The notes beneath the pieces were generated by a model, which ran no database searches, had not been told where the DNA came from, and saw nothing but the letters and a program-made list of their open reading frames with translations. The translations under genes were made by a program, and so were the position numbers. Below are positions 36,516 to 46,452 of a DNA stretch of 64,000 nucleotides, in pieces. Source of the stretch: CAWIMX01 sp963837345 (GTDB lineage: Bacteria; Acidobacteriota; Vicinamibacteria; Vicinamibacterales; CAVVIG01); assembly GCA_963837345.1 (NCBI GenBank), contig CAWIMX010000001.1, positions 1,426,001 to 1,490,000 on the forward strand. Reading direction: 5' to 3'. Position 1 is the first letter of the stretch, and every line of letters begins with the position of its first letter.

Positions 36516-37865
36516 TCAGCGCGGGGATCCGTCGGCGAACGTGCCGTACAGCGGCACGCTCACATCGATGCCCACCCGGAAGGCGTTGCGATGAAGATCG
36601 GCCGGAAGACCGGCGGGCAGCGTGCCGACGTCGCGCAGCCGATACGCCGAGACGCTGTCGGCGACGACAGCGGAGCAGCCCCACATCATGCGGTAGCGCA
36701 GCTGCGCGGTGACGACCTGACTGTCGTAGCTGCCGCTCCCGTCCGCTCCGCGTCCCGCCGAATAGCCTCCCGATACGACAGCCTGGAGGCGCGCGTGCAG
36801 CTGTCCGCCCAGCTGCACGAGCGCCGTGTCGGTCGCGAACGGCTGGGTGACGAGGCCCTCGAGGCGGCTGACGCTGCGACGATAGTCGGCCGAGATCGCC
36901 CAGGTCCGCACCAGGTCGAGCCGCATGCTGGCGTAGCCGGACGGCAGGACCTGTCGCGCCAGCCGGCCCGACTCGTCGAAGCTCGAATGGAGCAGCGACC
37001 CGCCCGCGCCGACCGCCAGCGACAGCCGCCGGGTGGCTGAAAACCGATGCTCGTTGGTGACGCCCAGCTCCACCGTGTCGTCTCTGAACGAGCTCGAGAC
37101 GCCGCTCTGCTGGTCGTACGCCGAAAACGTGTGGCGCGCCGTGGCCGCCACACCAGACCGGCGCCCCACGGTCCGCGTGTAGCCGACCGACGCCATGTGG
37201 GTCTGGCCGTCTCCGACCTGGTCCTCGAACCGCCGGAGATCGTAGCTGTAGGCGGCGCTGAGCGAGTTGCGCGGCGTCCAGCGGCTCACGAACGAGACGG
37301 CGCTGTCGCTCGTCCAGGAGCGCCGCTCCAGAAAGCCGTTGGCCGCGTTCACATCGGGAAGATCGGCCCGCCCCAGATCGCCCACGAGCGGGGCGAACGC
37401 GCCAAGCGCATAGACGGGATCCGTTCGTCCGCTTTGCGACACGGTCAGCTCGTTGCGGCGGCCGATCGGAGCGGTCAGGCGGACCTGCGCGTCGCCGCCA
37501 TAGGTCGGCGAGAGGCCGATGTTGCGAAACGCATTGACGTATCCGCGGCCGCCGGCCTCGAAGGCCTGCGACTGGCGCACGCGCCGATAATTCATCGCCG
37601 CATCCGCAAAGCCGGTGTAGCCCGTCTGGGCTCCCTGGGTTTCGGCCGTCGCCGTCGTGCCTTCCGGCGTCAGGTTGTTGTCGTAGCCGCCGAGGGTGCT
37701 CAGGTTGAACAGCACGGACTGCTGGACTCGATTCGGGTCCGGCTGCTGGTCGCCACCGAGGAGCCCGCCCGACCAGCGCGGCGGGGGCTGCAGCACCTGG
37801 GCCTCGGCACGTACCGCCCCCGCGACGAGGGCGCCGGCGACTGTCAGACAGAGGATCTGACGCAT
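36516..37865 (-). CDS. Outer-membrane beta-barrel protein of the export cluster
   Basis: 449 residues with a signal peptide (MRQILCLTVAGALVAGAVRAEAQ). The body alternates short polar/aromatic strands (SVLFNLSTLGGYDNNL, SAAYSYDLRRFEDQVG, GVAATARHTFSAYDQ, VQLGGQLHARLQAVVSGGYSAG) and ends in VPLYGTFADGSPR. Proteins of this type stand beside the Wza-like export gene in exosortase loci and probably form or gate an outer-membrane pore. It is six bases behind the Wza-type gene and about 25 before the Wzz gene, all on the minus strand. Confidence 0.78.
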   Translation of the reverse strand: MRQILCLTVAGALVAGAVRAEAQVLQPPPRWSGGLLGGDQQPDPNRVQQSVLFNLSTLGGYDNNLTPEGTTATAETQGAQTGYTGFADAAMNYRRVRQSQAFEAGGRGYVNAFRNIGLSPTYGGDAQVRLTAPIGRRNELTVSQSGRTDPVYALGAFAPLVGDLGRADLPDVNAANGFLERRSWTSDSAVSFVSRWTPRNSLSAAYSYDLRRFEDQVGDGQTHMASVGYTRTVGRRSGVAATARHTFSAYDQQSGVSSSFRDDTVELGVTNEHRFSATRRLSLAVGAGGSLLHSSFDESGRLARQVLPSGYASMRLDLVRTWAISADYRRSVSRLEGLVTQPFATDTALVQLGGQLHARLQAVVSGGYSAGRGADGSGSYDSQVVTAQLRYRMMWGCSAVVADSVSAYRLRDVGTLPAGLPADLHRNAFRVGIDVSVPLYGTFADGSPR

Positions 37866-37870
37866 GGGAC

Positions 37871-38476
37871 CTAGGGAACCACCACGGTGTCCCCGGGCAT
37901 GAGCTCGATGTTCTGCTCGAGGTGCTGACCCTTGGAGACGTCCTTGTAGTTGAACTTGAAGGTCCGCGTCCGTCCGTTGTCGGTGCGCATGACCGTGATG
38001 TGATCGGAATCGGCGTACTCGTTGAGCCCGCCGGCGAGCGCAATGAGCTGCAGCACGGTGCGCGGCCCGGTCAACGGAAAGGAGCCGGACTGCTTCACCT
38101 CGCCCGTGATGAAGACTTTCCGGCTGTTGACCTGTCGCACGACCACCGAGACGTTGGGCTCGTCCACGAAGCGGGCCGCCGCGTCCTTGATGTCGTCGGC
38201 GAGCTGCTCCGGTGTGCGCCCGGCGGCCTGGAGATCGCCCAGGAGGGGAAGCGTAATCATTCCGTCGGGCCGCACGGTGACGTCGCCGCTCATGTCCGGT
38301 TCACGCCACACGAGCACACCGATCACGTCTTCCGCCCCGACCACGTAGGACGGGGGCAGCGCGTCGCGCACGATCGCCTGGCCCTGGGCCGGCGTCTGGG
38401 CGAACGCCGCCGGTGGTGACACCAGGGCGCCGACCAGCACGAAGACCGAGGGTCCCACGGCGCGCACGCTAGTCAT
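37871..38476 (-). CDS. Wza-type polysaccharide export protein
   Basis: 201 residues from the ATG at 38476, which overlaps the ATPase stop. After a signal peptide (VGPSVFVLVGALVSPPAAFAQ) the poly-export domain starts at SYVVGAEDVIGVLVWREPDMSGDVTVRPDGMITLPLLGDL and the SLBB domain follows (NSRKVFITGEVKQSGSFPLTGPRTVLQLIALAGGLNEYAD). Residues and length fit the short Wza/EpsA-like class lacking a long C-terminal barrel helix, so the outer-membrane protein encoded next may complete the channel. It has no lipobox Cys at the cleavage site that I can see. Confidence 0.9.
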   Translation of the reverse strand: MTSVRAVGPSVFVLVGALVSPPAAFAQTPAQGQAIVRDALPPSYVVGAEDVIGVLVWREPDMSGDVTVRPDGMITLPLLGDLQAAGRTPEQLADDIKDAAARFVDEPNVSVVVRQVNSRKVFITGEVKQSGSFPLTGPRTVLQLIALAGGLNEYADSDHITVMRTDNGRTRTFKFNYKDVSKGQHLEQNIELMPGDTVVVP

Positions 38477-39446
38477 CGTCGCCTGCCTTCCGGAAGAACG
38501 CGAACCGCCGGCGCCGGGAGAACGAGCCGAACATCGGCACGTTGCCGATCGCGGTCTCGACCGGCGCCGCCGCTCCGTTGCCATGGCCGTTGCCGTTGAC
38601 GGCGGCCGGCCCGTGAACGGGCACGACCGGCGTGCCCCACAGATCGAAGTCGCGACAGACTTCGTCGACCATGGCCGTCGCCACGGGCTTCCGCCCCGTG
38701 GCGTAGGCGTTGACCATGGCGTTGTCGCAGATCACGTTGATCGTGCGCGGGATGCCGCCCGAGGCCTCGTGCACCAGCTCGACCGCCCCGCGCGTGAACA
38801 CGTGCTTGGGATCGCCGCCGGCAATCCGGATGCGGCCGGCGATGTAGGCGGCGGTTTCCTGAAAATCGAGCGGCTCGAGCTCGCAGCGCAGCGAAATCCG
38901 CTGTTTCAACTGGCGAAGCCGTGGCTGGTTGAGGAGGGCGGCCAGTTCGGGCTGCCCGGCCAGCACGACGTTCAACAGCTTCACCGTCGACGTCTCGATG
39001 TTGCTCAGCAGGCGAATCTCTTCGAGCAGTTCCGTGGGCATGCTCTGCGCTTCGTCCACGACCACCGCGCTCAGGCCTCCCGACGCGTGCCGGGCTTCCA
39101 GGTGCCGGCGCATCTCAATCAGGAACTGCGTTTTCGACGTGGACGTGCCCTCGCTCAGGTGGAAGCCGAGCGCCAGGTACTCGTAGAATTCCGCGCGCGT
39201 GAGCGTCGGGTTGCTCAAGAGCACGCAGTCGACGTTGTTGCGATTGATTTGCGACAGCGCGGCCTGGACGAGCGTCGTCTTGCCGGTGCCGGCATCGCCG
39301 AGGAGCAGCGTCAGCCCCTTCGGAACGCTCAGGCCGTAGCTGAGATTGCTGAACGCCTCGCGGTGGCGGCCGGCCAGGAACAGGAACCGTGGATTCGGCA
39401 CCAGGTCGAACGGCCGTTCCTGCAGACCGAAAAAGGTTTCGTACAT
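38469..39446 (-). CDS. XrtA-type AAA ATPase (ExeA-like)
   Basis: 325 residues. MYETFFGLQERPFDLVPNPRFLFL is the signature start of ExeA/XrtA-associated ATPases. Walker A is GDAGTGKTT (about 50-58) and Walker B VVVDEAQSMP. The sensor region includes SGGIPRTINVICDNAMVNAYA. A Gly/Asn-rich linker near residue 285 leads to a short basic tail. Members of this family occur in exosortase export loci next to Wza, Wzz and the BY-kinase; the proposed role is energising assembly of the export apparatus. It overlaps the Wza-type gene by eight bases and follows the sigma-54 activator gene by seven. Confidence 0.9.
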   Translation of the reverse strand: MYETFFGLQERPFDLVPNPRFLFLAGRHREAFSNLSYGLSVPKGLTLLLGDAGTGKTTLVQAALSQINRNNVDCVLLSNPTLTRAEFYEYLALGFHLSEGTSTSKTQFLIEMRRHLEARHASGGLSAVVVDEAQSMPTELLEEIRLLSNIETSTVKLLNVVLAGQPELAALLNQPRLRQLKQRISLRCELEPLDFQETAAYIAGRIRIAGGDPKHVFTRGAVELVHEASGGIPRTINVICDNAMVNAYATGRKPVATAMVDEVCRDFDLWGTPVVPVHGPAAVNGNGHGNGAAAPVETAIGNVPMFGSFSRRRRFAFFRKAGDDD

Positions 39447-39453
39447 CGGCCCG

Positions 39454-40635
<1,182 letters not shown>

Positions 40636-40948
40636 GGCCGTCGCTTACGGGAATATCGGTGGTCGGGGGACAGGGTGGCGGCGGTGCCGGAAATGTCGGA
40701 CTGAACTCGCGCGTCGACGAATAAAGTCTCCGTTCAGAGAGACTTTTGGATCGGAAACGGGCGTCGAAAGGTCGTCGGGACGCAGGCATTCGGCAACCCC
40801 GGTTGCACGGTTCCGCACGAATTCCATCCCGTGGATATCGTCACTAAAGCCTGTTCGCTCAGACAATTTCGGCAGAATGCTGCCGGAAGGATACAAAAAG
40901 TAGCGGCATTTTGACTTGCTCCAGATCCTTCGAGTCATCTAGAATGCA
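40636..40948. other. Divergent promoter region between two sigma-54 activators
   Basis: 313 bases without a gene. It holds the inverted repeat at 40723-40746 and a GGCA-N-TTGCT string (40905-40920) whose GG and GC are eleven bases apart because of a TTTT run. The latter would be a fair sigma-54 site if that run were one base shorter. TTGACT at 40911-40916 lacks a good -10 partner. Confidence 0.45.
40723..40746. repeat. Inverted repeat, 8 bp stem
   Basis: AAAGTCTC and GAGACTTT are perfect reverse complements with an eight-base loop. The location, midway between two divergent regulator genes, suggests an operator or an RNA hairpin; the TTTT after the right arm is too short for a confident terminator. 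Confidence 0.5.
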
Positions 40949-42172
40949 GTGCCTTCGGGGTCCCTTCTTCGGCATGGTCAAACGGTGTCTGTGATAACGA
41001 CGTCCCGGTCTCACACCTTCCATCACGATCCCCGGCAGGAAGTTCGCCTCATCGGCGAAAGCGATGCCCTCAGAAGCATCGAAGACGACATCGCGTGCGC
41101 GGCCTGGTCCGATGCGAAGGTGCTCATCACCGGCGAAACGGGCGTGGGCAAGGAACTGGTCGCCCGCCTGATTCATCAGCGGAGCAGCCGCGCGGCCGGC
41201 CCGCTCGTCACGGTCAACTGCGCGGGCCTGCCCGACTCGCTCCTCGAGTCGGAGCTGTTCGGCCACACGCGCGGCAGCTTCACGGGCGCGTACCGCGACA
41301 AGCCGGGGCTCCTCGAAATGGCCCCGAACGGGACCGTCTTTCTCGACGAAGTCGGGGAAATGAGCATCCGGATGCAGGTCGTCCTGCTGCGGTTCCTCGA
41401 GACCGGTGAAATCCAGCGCGTCGGCGCCGATCGGCCGCGCACCCGTGTGGACGTCCGCCTCATCACGGCGACCAACCGCGACCTGCAGGCGCAAATCGCG
41501 GGCGGTGCGTTCCGCGAGGATCTCTACTTCCGATTGAACGTCATCCGCCTCACGATTCCTCCGCTGCGCGACCGGCTCGAGGACGTGCCGATGCTGGTGA
41601 ACCATTTCCTCGACGTGTACAGCCGGCAGCACACCGTGGCTCGGCCGGACGTCCCGTCGCCGGTGATGGACGTGCTTCGCGCCTATCAGTGGCCCGGCAA
41701 CGTCCGGGAGCTGAAGAACGTCATCGAGCGCGTGGTGCTGCGCGTGACGGAACCTTCCATCCGCATCGCCGATCTGCCGTCGGAAGTCGTCCACGGGTCG
41801 CACGGCATCGCGATCTCCGGGCCGGCAGCGGCAAACGGCAGCGCGGTCGCGCCGTCGCGGGTCGAAGATCTGCTCGCCCGCATGCTGGATCATGGCGAGT
41901 CGTTCTGGGCGGCCGTGTATCCCCTGTTCATGTCGCGCGACATGACGCGCGACGATCTGCGGAAGATCGTCCAGGTCGGCTTGCAGACGACGAACGGCAA
42001 CTACCGCATGCTGACCCGTCTGTTCAACATGCCGGACGACAACTACAAGCGCTTCCTCAGCTTTCTCCGCAAGCACGAGTGCCATCTGCCGTTTCAGCGC
42101 TTCCGCTTCGTCCAGGCGCGCGTCGGGACGACGGCGAAGGACGGCTCATCGTCGGGCGAAGGCGCCGCCTGA
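40949..42172 (+). CDS. Sigma-54 activator without receiver (second), atypical C-terminus
   Basis: 407 residues from the GTG at 40949; GTGs at 40985 and 40991 are also possible and would remove the poorly conserved lead. The AAA+ domain begins RLIGESDALRSIEDDI with Walker A GETGVGKE, the loop GSFTGA, Walker B LDEVGEM and FREDLYFRLNVIRL. As in its divergent neighbour, the C-terminal ~85 residues (SFWAAVYPLFMSRDMTRDDL, GNYRMLTRLFNMPDDNYKRFLSFLRKHEC) are shared with that paralog and replace a standard Fis HTH. The two genes are therefore a divergent duplicated pair. It converges on a receiver gene whose stop it abuts. Confidence 0.88.
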   Translation: MPSGSLLRHGQTVSVITTSRSHTFHHDPRQEVRLIGESDALRSIEDDIACAAWSDAKVLITGETGVGKELVARLIHQRSSRAAGPLVTVNCAGLPDSLLESELFGHTRGSFTGAYRDKPGLLEMAPNGTVFLDEVGEMSIRMQVVLLRFLETGEIQRVGADRPRTRVDVRLITATNRDLQAQIAGGAFREDLYFRLNVIRLTIPPLRDRLEDVPMLVNHFLDVYSRQHTVARPDVPSPVMDVLRAYQWPGNVRELKNVIERVVLRVTEPSIRIADLPSEVVHGSHGIAISGPAAANGSAVAPSRVEDLLARMLDHGESFWAAVYPLFMSRDMTRDDLRKIVQVGLQTTNGNYRMLTRLFNMPDDNYKRFLSFLRKHECHLPFQRFRFVQARVGTTAKDGSSSGEGAA

Positions 42173-42532
42173 TCACGGACGCTTCGGCGACCGCTCGATG
42201 GCGGCCAGAAGGTCGGCCTGATCGAGCGGTTTGCAGAGGTACCCGGCCCCCAGATCCGCCGCGTCCTTCCTCAACACGGCGTCGTCCCAGCCCGAGATCA
42301 TCAGCACCCGCGCATCCGGCCGCGTCTGGCGAAGGAAGATCGCCAGGTTCAGGCCGTTGAAATCTCCCAGCCGCACGTCGGCCACGAGCACGTCGAACGC
42401 GTCGGTGCGCATCAGGTCGAGCGCCGCTTTGAATGTCGTGGCCGTGGCGACGTCGTATCCGGCTGCGCCCAGCCACCGTGTGATCAATGACAGAACCCCG
42501 GCGTCGTCGTCGACAACGAGTGCGCGGCTCAT
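42173..42532 (-). CDS. Single-domain response regulator (receiver)
   Basis: 119 residues, one receiver domain. Acidic pocket DDD at 8-10, phosphoacceptor Asp52 in VLVADVRLGD, Ser/Thr site MISGW, and the conserved Lys in YLCKPLDQ. No output domain, so it must act through partner contact, for example on the nearby receiver-less sigma-54 activators. The stop touches the stop of the second activator (tail to tail). The signature RLGDFNGLNLAIF is shared with two degenerate receivers downstream. Confidence 0.9.
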   Translation of the reverse strand: MSRALVVDDDAGVLSLITRWLGAAGYDVATATTFKAALDLMRTDAFDVLVADVRLGDFNGLNLAIFLRQTRPDARVLMISGWDDAVLRKDAADLGAGYLCKPLDQADLLAAIERSPKRP

Positions 42533-42654
42533 GAGACCCCCGACTGGTAACAGGATGGATCATATGCCTTCTTGAGCGATGCGGCGGCGAGGCCCTATGA
42601 TTCCGTGCAGCGCAGCCGCCACGCCCGCGCCCGCACCGATCGACGGAGCACGAC

Positions 42655-43614
42655 GTGCACAAATTCCCGTACGAGCAGTTCGATCTCTCCGACGTCAGGA
42701 CGTATCCGCTCGGCTCCCGACAGAGCAAGGCCCATGCGAGCAGCTTCGCTCGCCCGCCGACGGAGGGCGCTCGCCCCCGCGACCTGCTCGACTCGCTGCC
42801 CGACATTCTCGGCGCCGCCGATCTCAAAGCGGTCGTGCGCGCGCTCGTCGAGGCGAAGCAGTCCGACGGGGGCATCGTGTGGGGGCTCGGGGCGCACGTC
42901 GTCAAGACCGGCGTGGGACCGGTGCTGGTCGACTTGATGGAGCGCGGGTTCGTGTCGGCCCTCGCGGTGAACGGCGCCGCGGTGATCCACGACTTCGAAG
43001 TCGCCTTGATCGGCGCGACGTCCGAGGACGTCGACGAGTCTCTGGGGGTCGGCCGCTTCGGAATGGCCGACGAGACGGGACGCCTGCTGAACACCGCGTT
43101 CAACGAGGGCGTCGCCGGCGGCCTCGGCCTCGGCCAGGCCGTGTGCCGGTTCGTGCGCGAGATGCAGCCGCCGTTCGCCGACAAGAGCCTGCTCGCCACG
43201 GCGGCGAGGCTGGACATCCCGGTGACCGTGCACGTCGCCATCGGCACCGACATCATTCACATGCACCCGGCGGCGTCCGGGGCGCAGCTGGGCGAAGGCA
43301 GCCTGCGGGATTTCCGGTACTTCGTGAGCAACGTGGCCCGCCTCGAGCGCGGCGTCTACCTCAATTGCGGATCCGCCGTCGTCCTGCCCGAAGTGTTTCT
43401 CAAGGCCGTGGCGCTCGCGCGCAATCGCGGGATTCCCCTTGCGGAGTTGACGACCGTCAACATGGACTTCATGCGTCCGTACCGTCCGCTCACGAACGTC
43501 GTGGCCCGCCCGACGGCCGGGACGGCGCGCGGGTACTCGCTCATCGGGCACCACGAAATCATGATCCCGCTGCTCGCCGCAGCCGTGATCGACCTCGAGG
43601 CCGGGCGCCGCTGA
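42655..43614 (+). CDS. Deoxyhypusine-synthase-like protein
   Basis: 319 residues from the GTG at 42655, seven bases behind GGAG. The core VWGLGAHVVKTGVGPVLVDLMERG, then VNGAAVIHDFEVALIGATSEDVDE, is the nucleotide-binding region of the deoxyhypusine-synthase-like family, and HVAIGTDIIHMHP and LNCGSAVVLPEVFLKAVALAR fit later parts. Bacterial members are not known to make hypusine; related proteins act as homospermidine synthases or have unknown roles. No eIF5A substrate is expected in this organism. It is flanked by receiver-type genes but transcribed oppositely. Family assignment is from recognised motifs; substrate is open. Confidence 0.6.
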   Translation: MHKFPYEQFDLSDVRTYPLGSRQSKAHASSFARPPTEGARPRDLLDSLPDILGAADLKAVVRALVEAKQSDGGIVWGLGAHVVKTGVGPVLVDLMERGFVSALAVNGAAVIHDFEVALIGATSEDVDESLGVGRFGMADETGRLLNTAFNEGVAGGLGLGQAVCRFVREMQPPFADKSLLATAARLDIPVTVHVAIGTDIIHMHPAASGAQLGEGSLRDFRYFVSNVARLERGVYLNCGSAVVLPEVFLKAVALARNRGIPLAELTTVNMDFMRPYRPLTNVVARPTAGTARGYSLIGHHEIMIPLLAAAVIDLEAGRR

Positions 43615-43628
43615 CGACGCGCGGGCGC

Positions 43629-44087
43629 TCAGGCCTGCTGTTCTTTGGAGGCTGCGCGAAGCGTTCGAACGGCGCTCGCCACGAGCTGCTCCGCACTCGG
43701 CGGGCCGCCCAGATAGGTCGCCCCGAGGCGTTCCGTTTCCGTGGCGTTGTGGCGATCGGGGCAGGCGTCGATCACGATCGCCGGCACCGGACTGCCGAAG
43801 ACGCGTCCGAAGAGGACGAGAGAGAGACCGTTGTAGGTGCGCAGCCGGAGACTCGTGACGAGCAGATCGAAACGGCGCCCGCGCAGCAGCCGTCGGGCTT
43901 CCTCGAACGAGCTCGATGCGGTCGTCGCGTATCCCGCGTCGTTCAGCGTCCTGAGCATCTGCTGCAGCTCGCCAAAGTCCGTGCACACGACGAGCGTATC
44001 GACCGCGCCCTCCGCGGGTCTGGTGGCGCGTTCCAGAATGTGCGGATGAGAGTGGATCGCGAGGGTCCCCCGCGCTGACGCAGACAT
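43629..44087 (-). CDS. Degenerate receiver-domain protein
   Basis: 152 residues from the ATG at 44087; a TTG at 44156 would lengthen it by a non-conserved lead. The fold follows a receiver: TLVVCTDFGELQQML, helix, FDLLVTSLRLRTYNGLSL, AIVIDACPD, GATYLGGPPSAEQLVASAV. Ser79 stands where the phosphoacceptor Asp should be, and the Lys near the end is missing, so it is not expected to be phosphorylated. The RLxxxNGLxL string ties it to the canonical receiver at 42173 and the PilZ protein at 44464. It may act as a constitutive or ligand-controlled adaptor. Confidence 0.7.
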   Translation of the reverse strand: MSASARGTLAIHSHPHILERATRPAEGAVDTLVVCTDFGELQQMLRTLNDAGYATTASSSFEEARRLLRGRRFDLLVTSLRLRTYNGLSLVLFGRVFGSPVPAIVIDACPDRHNATETERLGATYLGGPPSAEQLVASAVRTLRAASKEQQA

Positions 44088-44463
44088 TCGCTGCGTGGGC
44101 TCGAAGTTCGTTTTCCAATACAGTCGCGGTCCACTCACAGCGTCCCCGTGGAGCAAGCACGGTGCCAGGGTTCACCAGAGCTGTTTGGGCGCGTTTCGCG
44201 GAGAGCCGTTCCCATCCGAATCGGAAGCTATCGTGCGGGTTGGACAGAAGGCGGCGAGCTGGAGCACTTCGCGGAAGTTCCTGAAAAACGATCGGAAAAG
44301 CTGACCCGGCAAGCCTGAACGATGAACAAAGGTCCGCCTGATACACGACTTGTCGGGAATGCTGATCGCACGGCCTGCGGCAGGTCGTCGGCGCCGAGAA
44401 TCACGCACACGGCCGTGCACACGGACAACCCGAGGGAGGGTCTGGCTGTGAGGTCGTGGAGTG
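44088..44463. other. Intergenic gap between two receiver-like genes
   Basis: About 376 bases. Frames present on either strand show no family features and have arginine- or proline-rich shadow composition. I see no clear terminator or promoter. The region presumably holds the promoter or leader of the degenerate-receiver gene. Confidence 0.45.
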
Positions 44464-45153
44464 TTACGCGGGGTTCTGGCCGGCGTACACGCCGGAGCCA
44501 GGTCGAGTGGACGAATCGACGAGTCCGCGCCAGAACTGAACCAGCCGCGGGTCGGTTTCCGTGACTTCCGCGCCACAGAGCAGCTGGCCGCGGGGGCTCC
44601 GGCGAGTCCACACCGCCTTGGCCTGCAGCGTGACGCCGAAGTCGGGAAATGCCACGTTGAGGCCGGACACGTCGTCGCCTTCCTTGAGCTCGAGGCAGAG
44701 ACCGCCGTAGCTCATGTCGAGCAGACGAGCCGAGTGCGCGCAGACACGCGCCGGCATGTCGCCGACGACGGGCGTGCGCGGCCAGCGTCGCGGCACGGAG
44801 GCCATGAGCTTGGTGTCGACCAGGGCGGCGAACTCCGACGCTTCGAGGGGTTCGGCGGCATACGAGGCGCCGCTTCGGTACGCTTCGAATTCGGTGAGCG
44901 GATCGTATGCGACGTCGATCACGATGGCGGCCAGAGGCGGGCGGGCGCCGCGCGCATGGAGCGCGAGGTGCAGGCCGTTGTGGGTGCCCAGACGGATCGG
45001 GGCCACAATCAGATCATGGCGCCGCGTGCCGATGGCGGCTCTGGCGTCGCGATAGCCCTCGACCACAGTCACACTATGGCCGTCGGCCTTGAGAGCACTC
45101 ACCCTCGAGAAGACCGATGCGCGACTATTGGAGACAAGCAGAATACGAGCCAC
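44464..45153 (-). CDS. Degenerate receiver fused to a PilZ domain
   Basis: 229 residues from the GTG at 45153. Residues 1-115 form a receiver-like domain (ARILLVSNSRASVFSRVSAL, LIVAPIRLGTHNGLHL, LAAIVIDVAYDP) in which Pro52 replaces the acceptor Asp. Residues ~120-225 form a PilZ domain with both c-di-GMP signatures: RRWPR (RxxxR, 122-126) and DMSYGG (DxSxxG, 146-151). It should therefore bind c-di-GMP and pass the signal on, probably to the polysaccharide machinery or its regulators. Frames extending upstream to 46008 are antisense to the HAD gene and were not used. Confidence 0.85.
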   Translation of the reverse strand: MARILLVSNSRASVFSRVSALKADGHSVTVVEGYRDARAAIGTRRHDLIVAPIRLGTHNGLHLALHARGARPPLAAIVIDVAYDPLTEFEAYRSGASYAAEPLEASEFAALVDTKLMASVPRRWPRTPVVGDMPARVCAHSARLLDMSYGGLCLELKEGDDVSGLNVAFPDFGVTLQAKAVWTRRSPRGQLLCGAEVTETDPRLVQFWRGLVDSSTRPGSGVYAGQNPA

Positions 45154-45361
45154 GGCTGGGCAAAACACTGCAAAACATGTTCCATAAATGAACTCGCCAG
45201 AAGTCCAGGTTCTTTGGGGATCTCGCGCGGCATCGACCGGCGAGCACGCCAGGATTCGCGAGCTTTTTTCATTCTTGAGGGCAAGTCGTGCCGGTCCCCT
45301 GCGGTTCTGGAATGGGGCCCGCAGGCTAAGATGGCTCAGGTAGCTGAGTCGACCTTTCCCT

Positions 45362-46084
45362 GTGCCCATCCGCATCGCATTCGATCTGGACGGCGTACTT
45401 GCCGACATGGATGCCGCCCTGGCGCGCGAGGCGGAGGACCTGTTCGGCGAGCGATTCTCCCGGCGCGCGGCGCCCGAGGCCCTGCCAGAGACGGCCGCCA
45501 CGGGGCCAAGCTCTTCCGTTCCGGCCCTCCCGACCCGACTGCAGATGACCTCGAGGCAGCAAAGCCGACTCTGGCGCCACGTCGCCGGCATCGAAAATTT
45601 CTGGGAGACGCTCGACGAAATCGAGGCCGGGTCGATCGCCAGGCTCGGAGCGATCGCGATCGATCGGCGCTGGGAAGTGCTCTTCCTCACGAGGCGGCCG
45701 GAGACGGCCGGCCAGACGGCGCAGGTGCAGACGCAACGGTGGCTCGAAGCGCGCGGATTCGGGCGACCCAGCGTCTTCGTGGTCCAGGGCTCGCGCGGGC
45801 GTATCGCCGCGGCGCTCGCCCTGGATTTCGTGATCGACGACACCCCCGAGAACTGCCTCGACGTCGTCGTCGACTCGAACGCCAGGGCGGTGCTCGTGTG
45901 GCGGCACCGTGAGGAGCAGCTGCCCGCCGCCGCCAGGCGCCTCGGGATCGGCGTGGTGACGACAATCGCCGAGTGCCTGGATGCGCTGTCGGAGGCCGAC
46001 GCGGCCATGCGTGGCCAGCGTCGCGGGCTCGTGGGCCGCGTCCTCCGGCTGCTCGGTCTGAAGGACGCCCAGCCGGCACGGTGA
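45362..46084 (+). CDS. HAD-superfamily phosphatase (5'(3')-nucleotidase-like)
   Basis: 240 residues from the GTG at 45362. Motif I is FDLDGVLADMD, motif II LFLTRRPE (Thr after hydrophobic strand), and motif IV FVIDDTPENC. The set and the spacing fit the NIF/5'-nucleotidase type of HAD hydrolases, soluble and Mg-dependent. A basic ~40-residue tail at the C-terminus is extra. It is convergent with the Dabb gene. The preferred substrate cannot be told from sequence. Confidence 0.8.
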   Translation: MPIRIAFDLDGVLADMDAALAREAEDLFGERFSRRAAPEALPETAATGPSSSVPALPTRLQMTSRQQSRLWRHVAGIENFWETLDEIEAGSIARLGAIAIDRRWEVLFLTRRPETAGQTAQVQTQRWLEARGFGRPSVFVVQGSRGRIAAALALDFVIDDTPENCLDVVVDSNARAVLVWRHREEQLPAAARRLGIGVVTTIAECLDALSEADAAMRGQRRGLVGRVLRLLGLKDAQPAR

Positions 46085-46089
46085 GCGGG

Positions 46090-46431
46090 TCAGACGAAGG
46101 CGTCGAGCAGCTCGAGGCCTCCCGCCTCGAAGTCGTACACCAGCGCGGCGCTGAGCGACTCGCGGAATTTCGCACCGAGTGCTTGGTGCGCCGGGTGCCC
46201 GAGATACGCCTGGAGGCCGGCGAGATCGTCGAAGTCGATCAGCGCCAGGAAGTCGGCGGCGTCGGGCGAGGTCTGCTCGTAGCCGGCGCCGTGAACGACA
46301 CGCCGTCCGATGCGGATGCCTCTGACGGAGGGAATGTCGCGCGCCGCGGCGGCGAGCGCGTCGGCGAGGCCGCGACGCTCCGCCTCGGTGAGATCGGCCC
46401 GGGGCTTCATGAGCACGAGGTGGGAGAGCAT
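46090..46431 (-). CDS. Dabb (stress-responsive A/B barrel) domain protein
   Basis: 113 residues. MLSHLVLMKPRADLTEAERRGL, IPSVRGIRIGRRV and FLALIDFDDLAGLQAYLGHPAHQAL are the strand-helix pattern and the HPxH motif of Dabb domains, small ferredoxin-like dimers of varied or unknown function. Length is standard. It follows a small conserved gene by about 20 bases on the same strand and is convergent with the HAD gene. Confidence 0.85.
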   Translation of the reverse strand: MLSHLVLMKPRADLTEAERRGLADALAAAARDIPSVRGIRIGRRVVHGAGYEQTSPDAADFLALIDFDDLAGLQAYLGHPAHQALGAKFRESLSAALVYDFEAGGLELLDAFV

Positions 46432-46452
46432 GGGGGATCTTTGCCCTAATCC

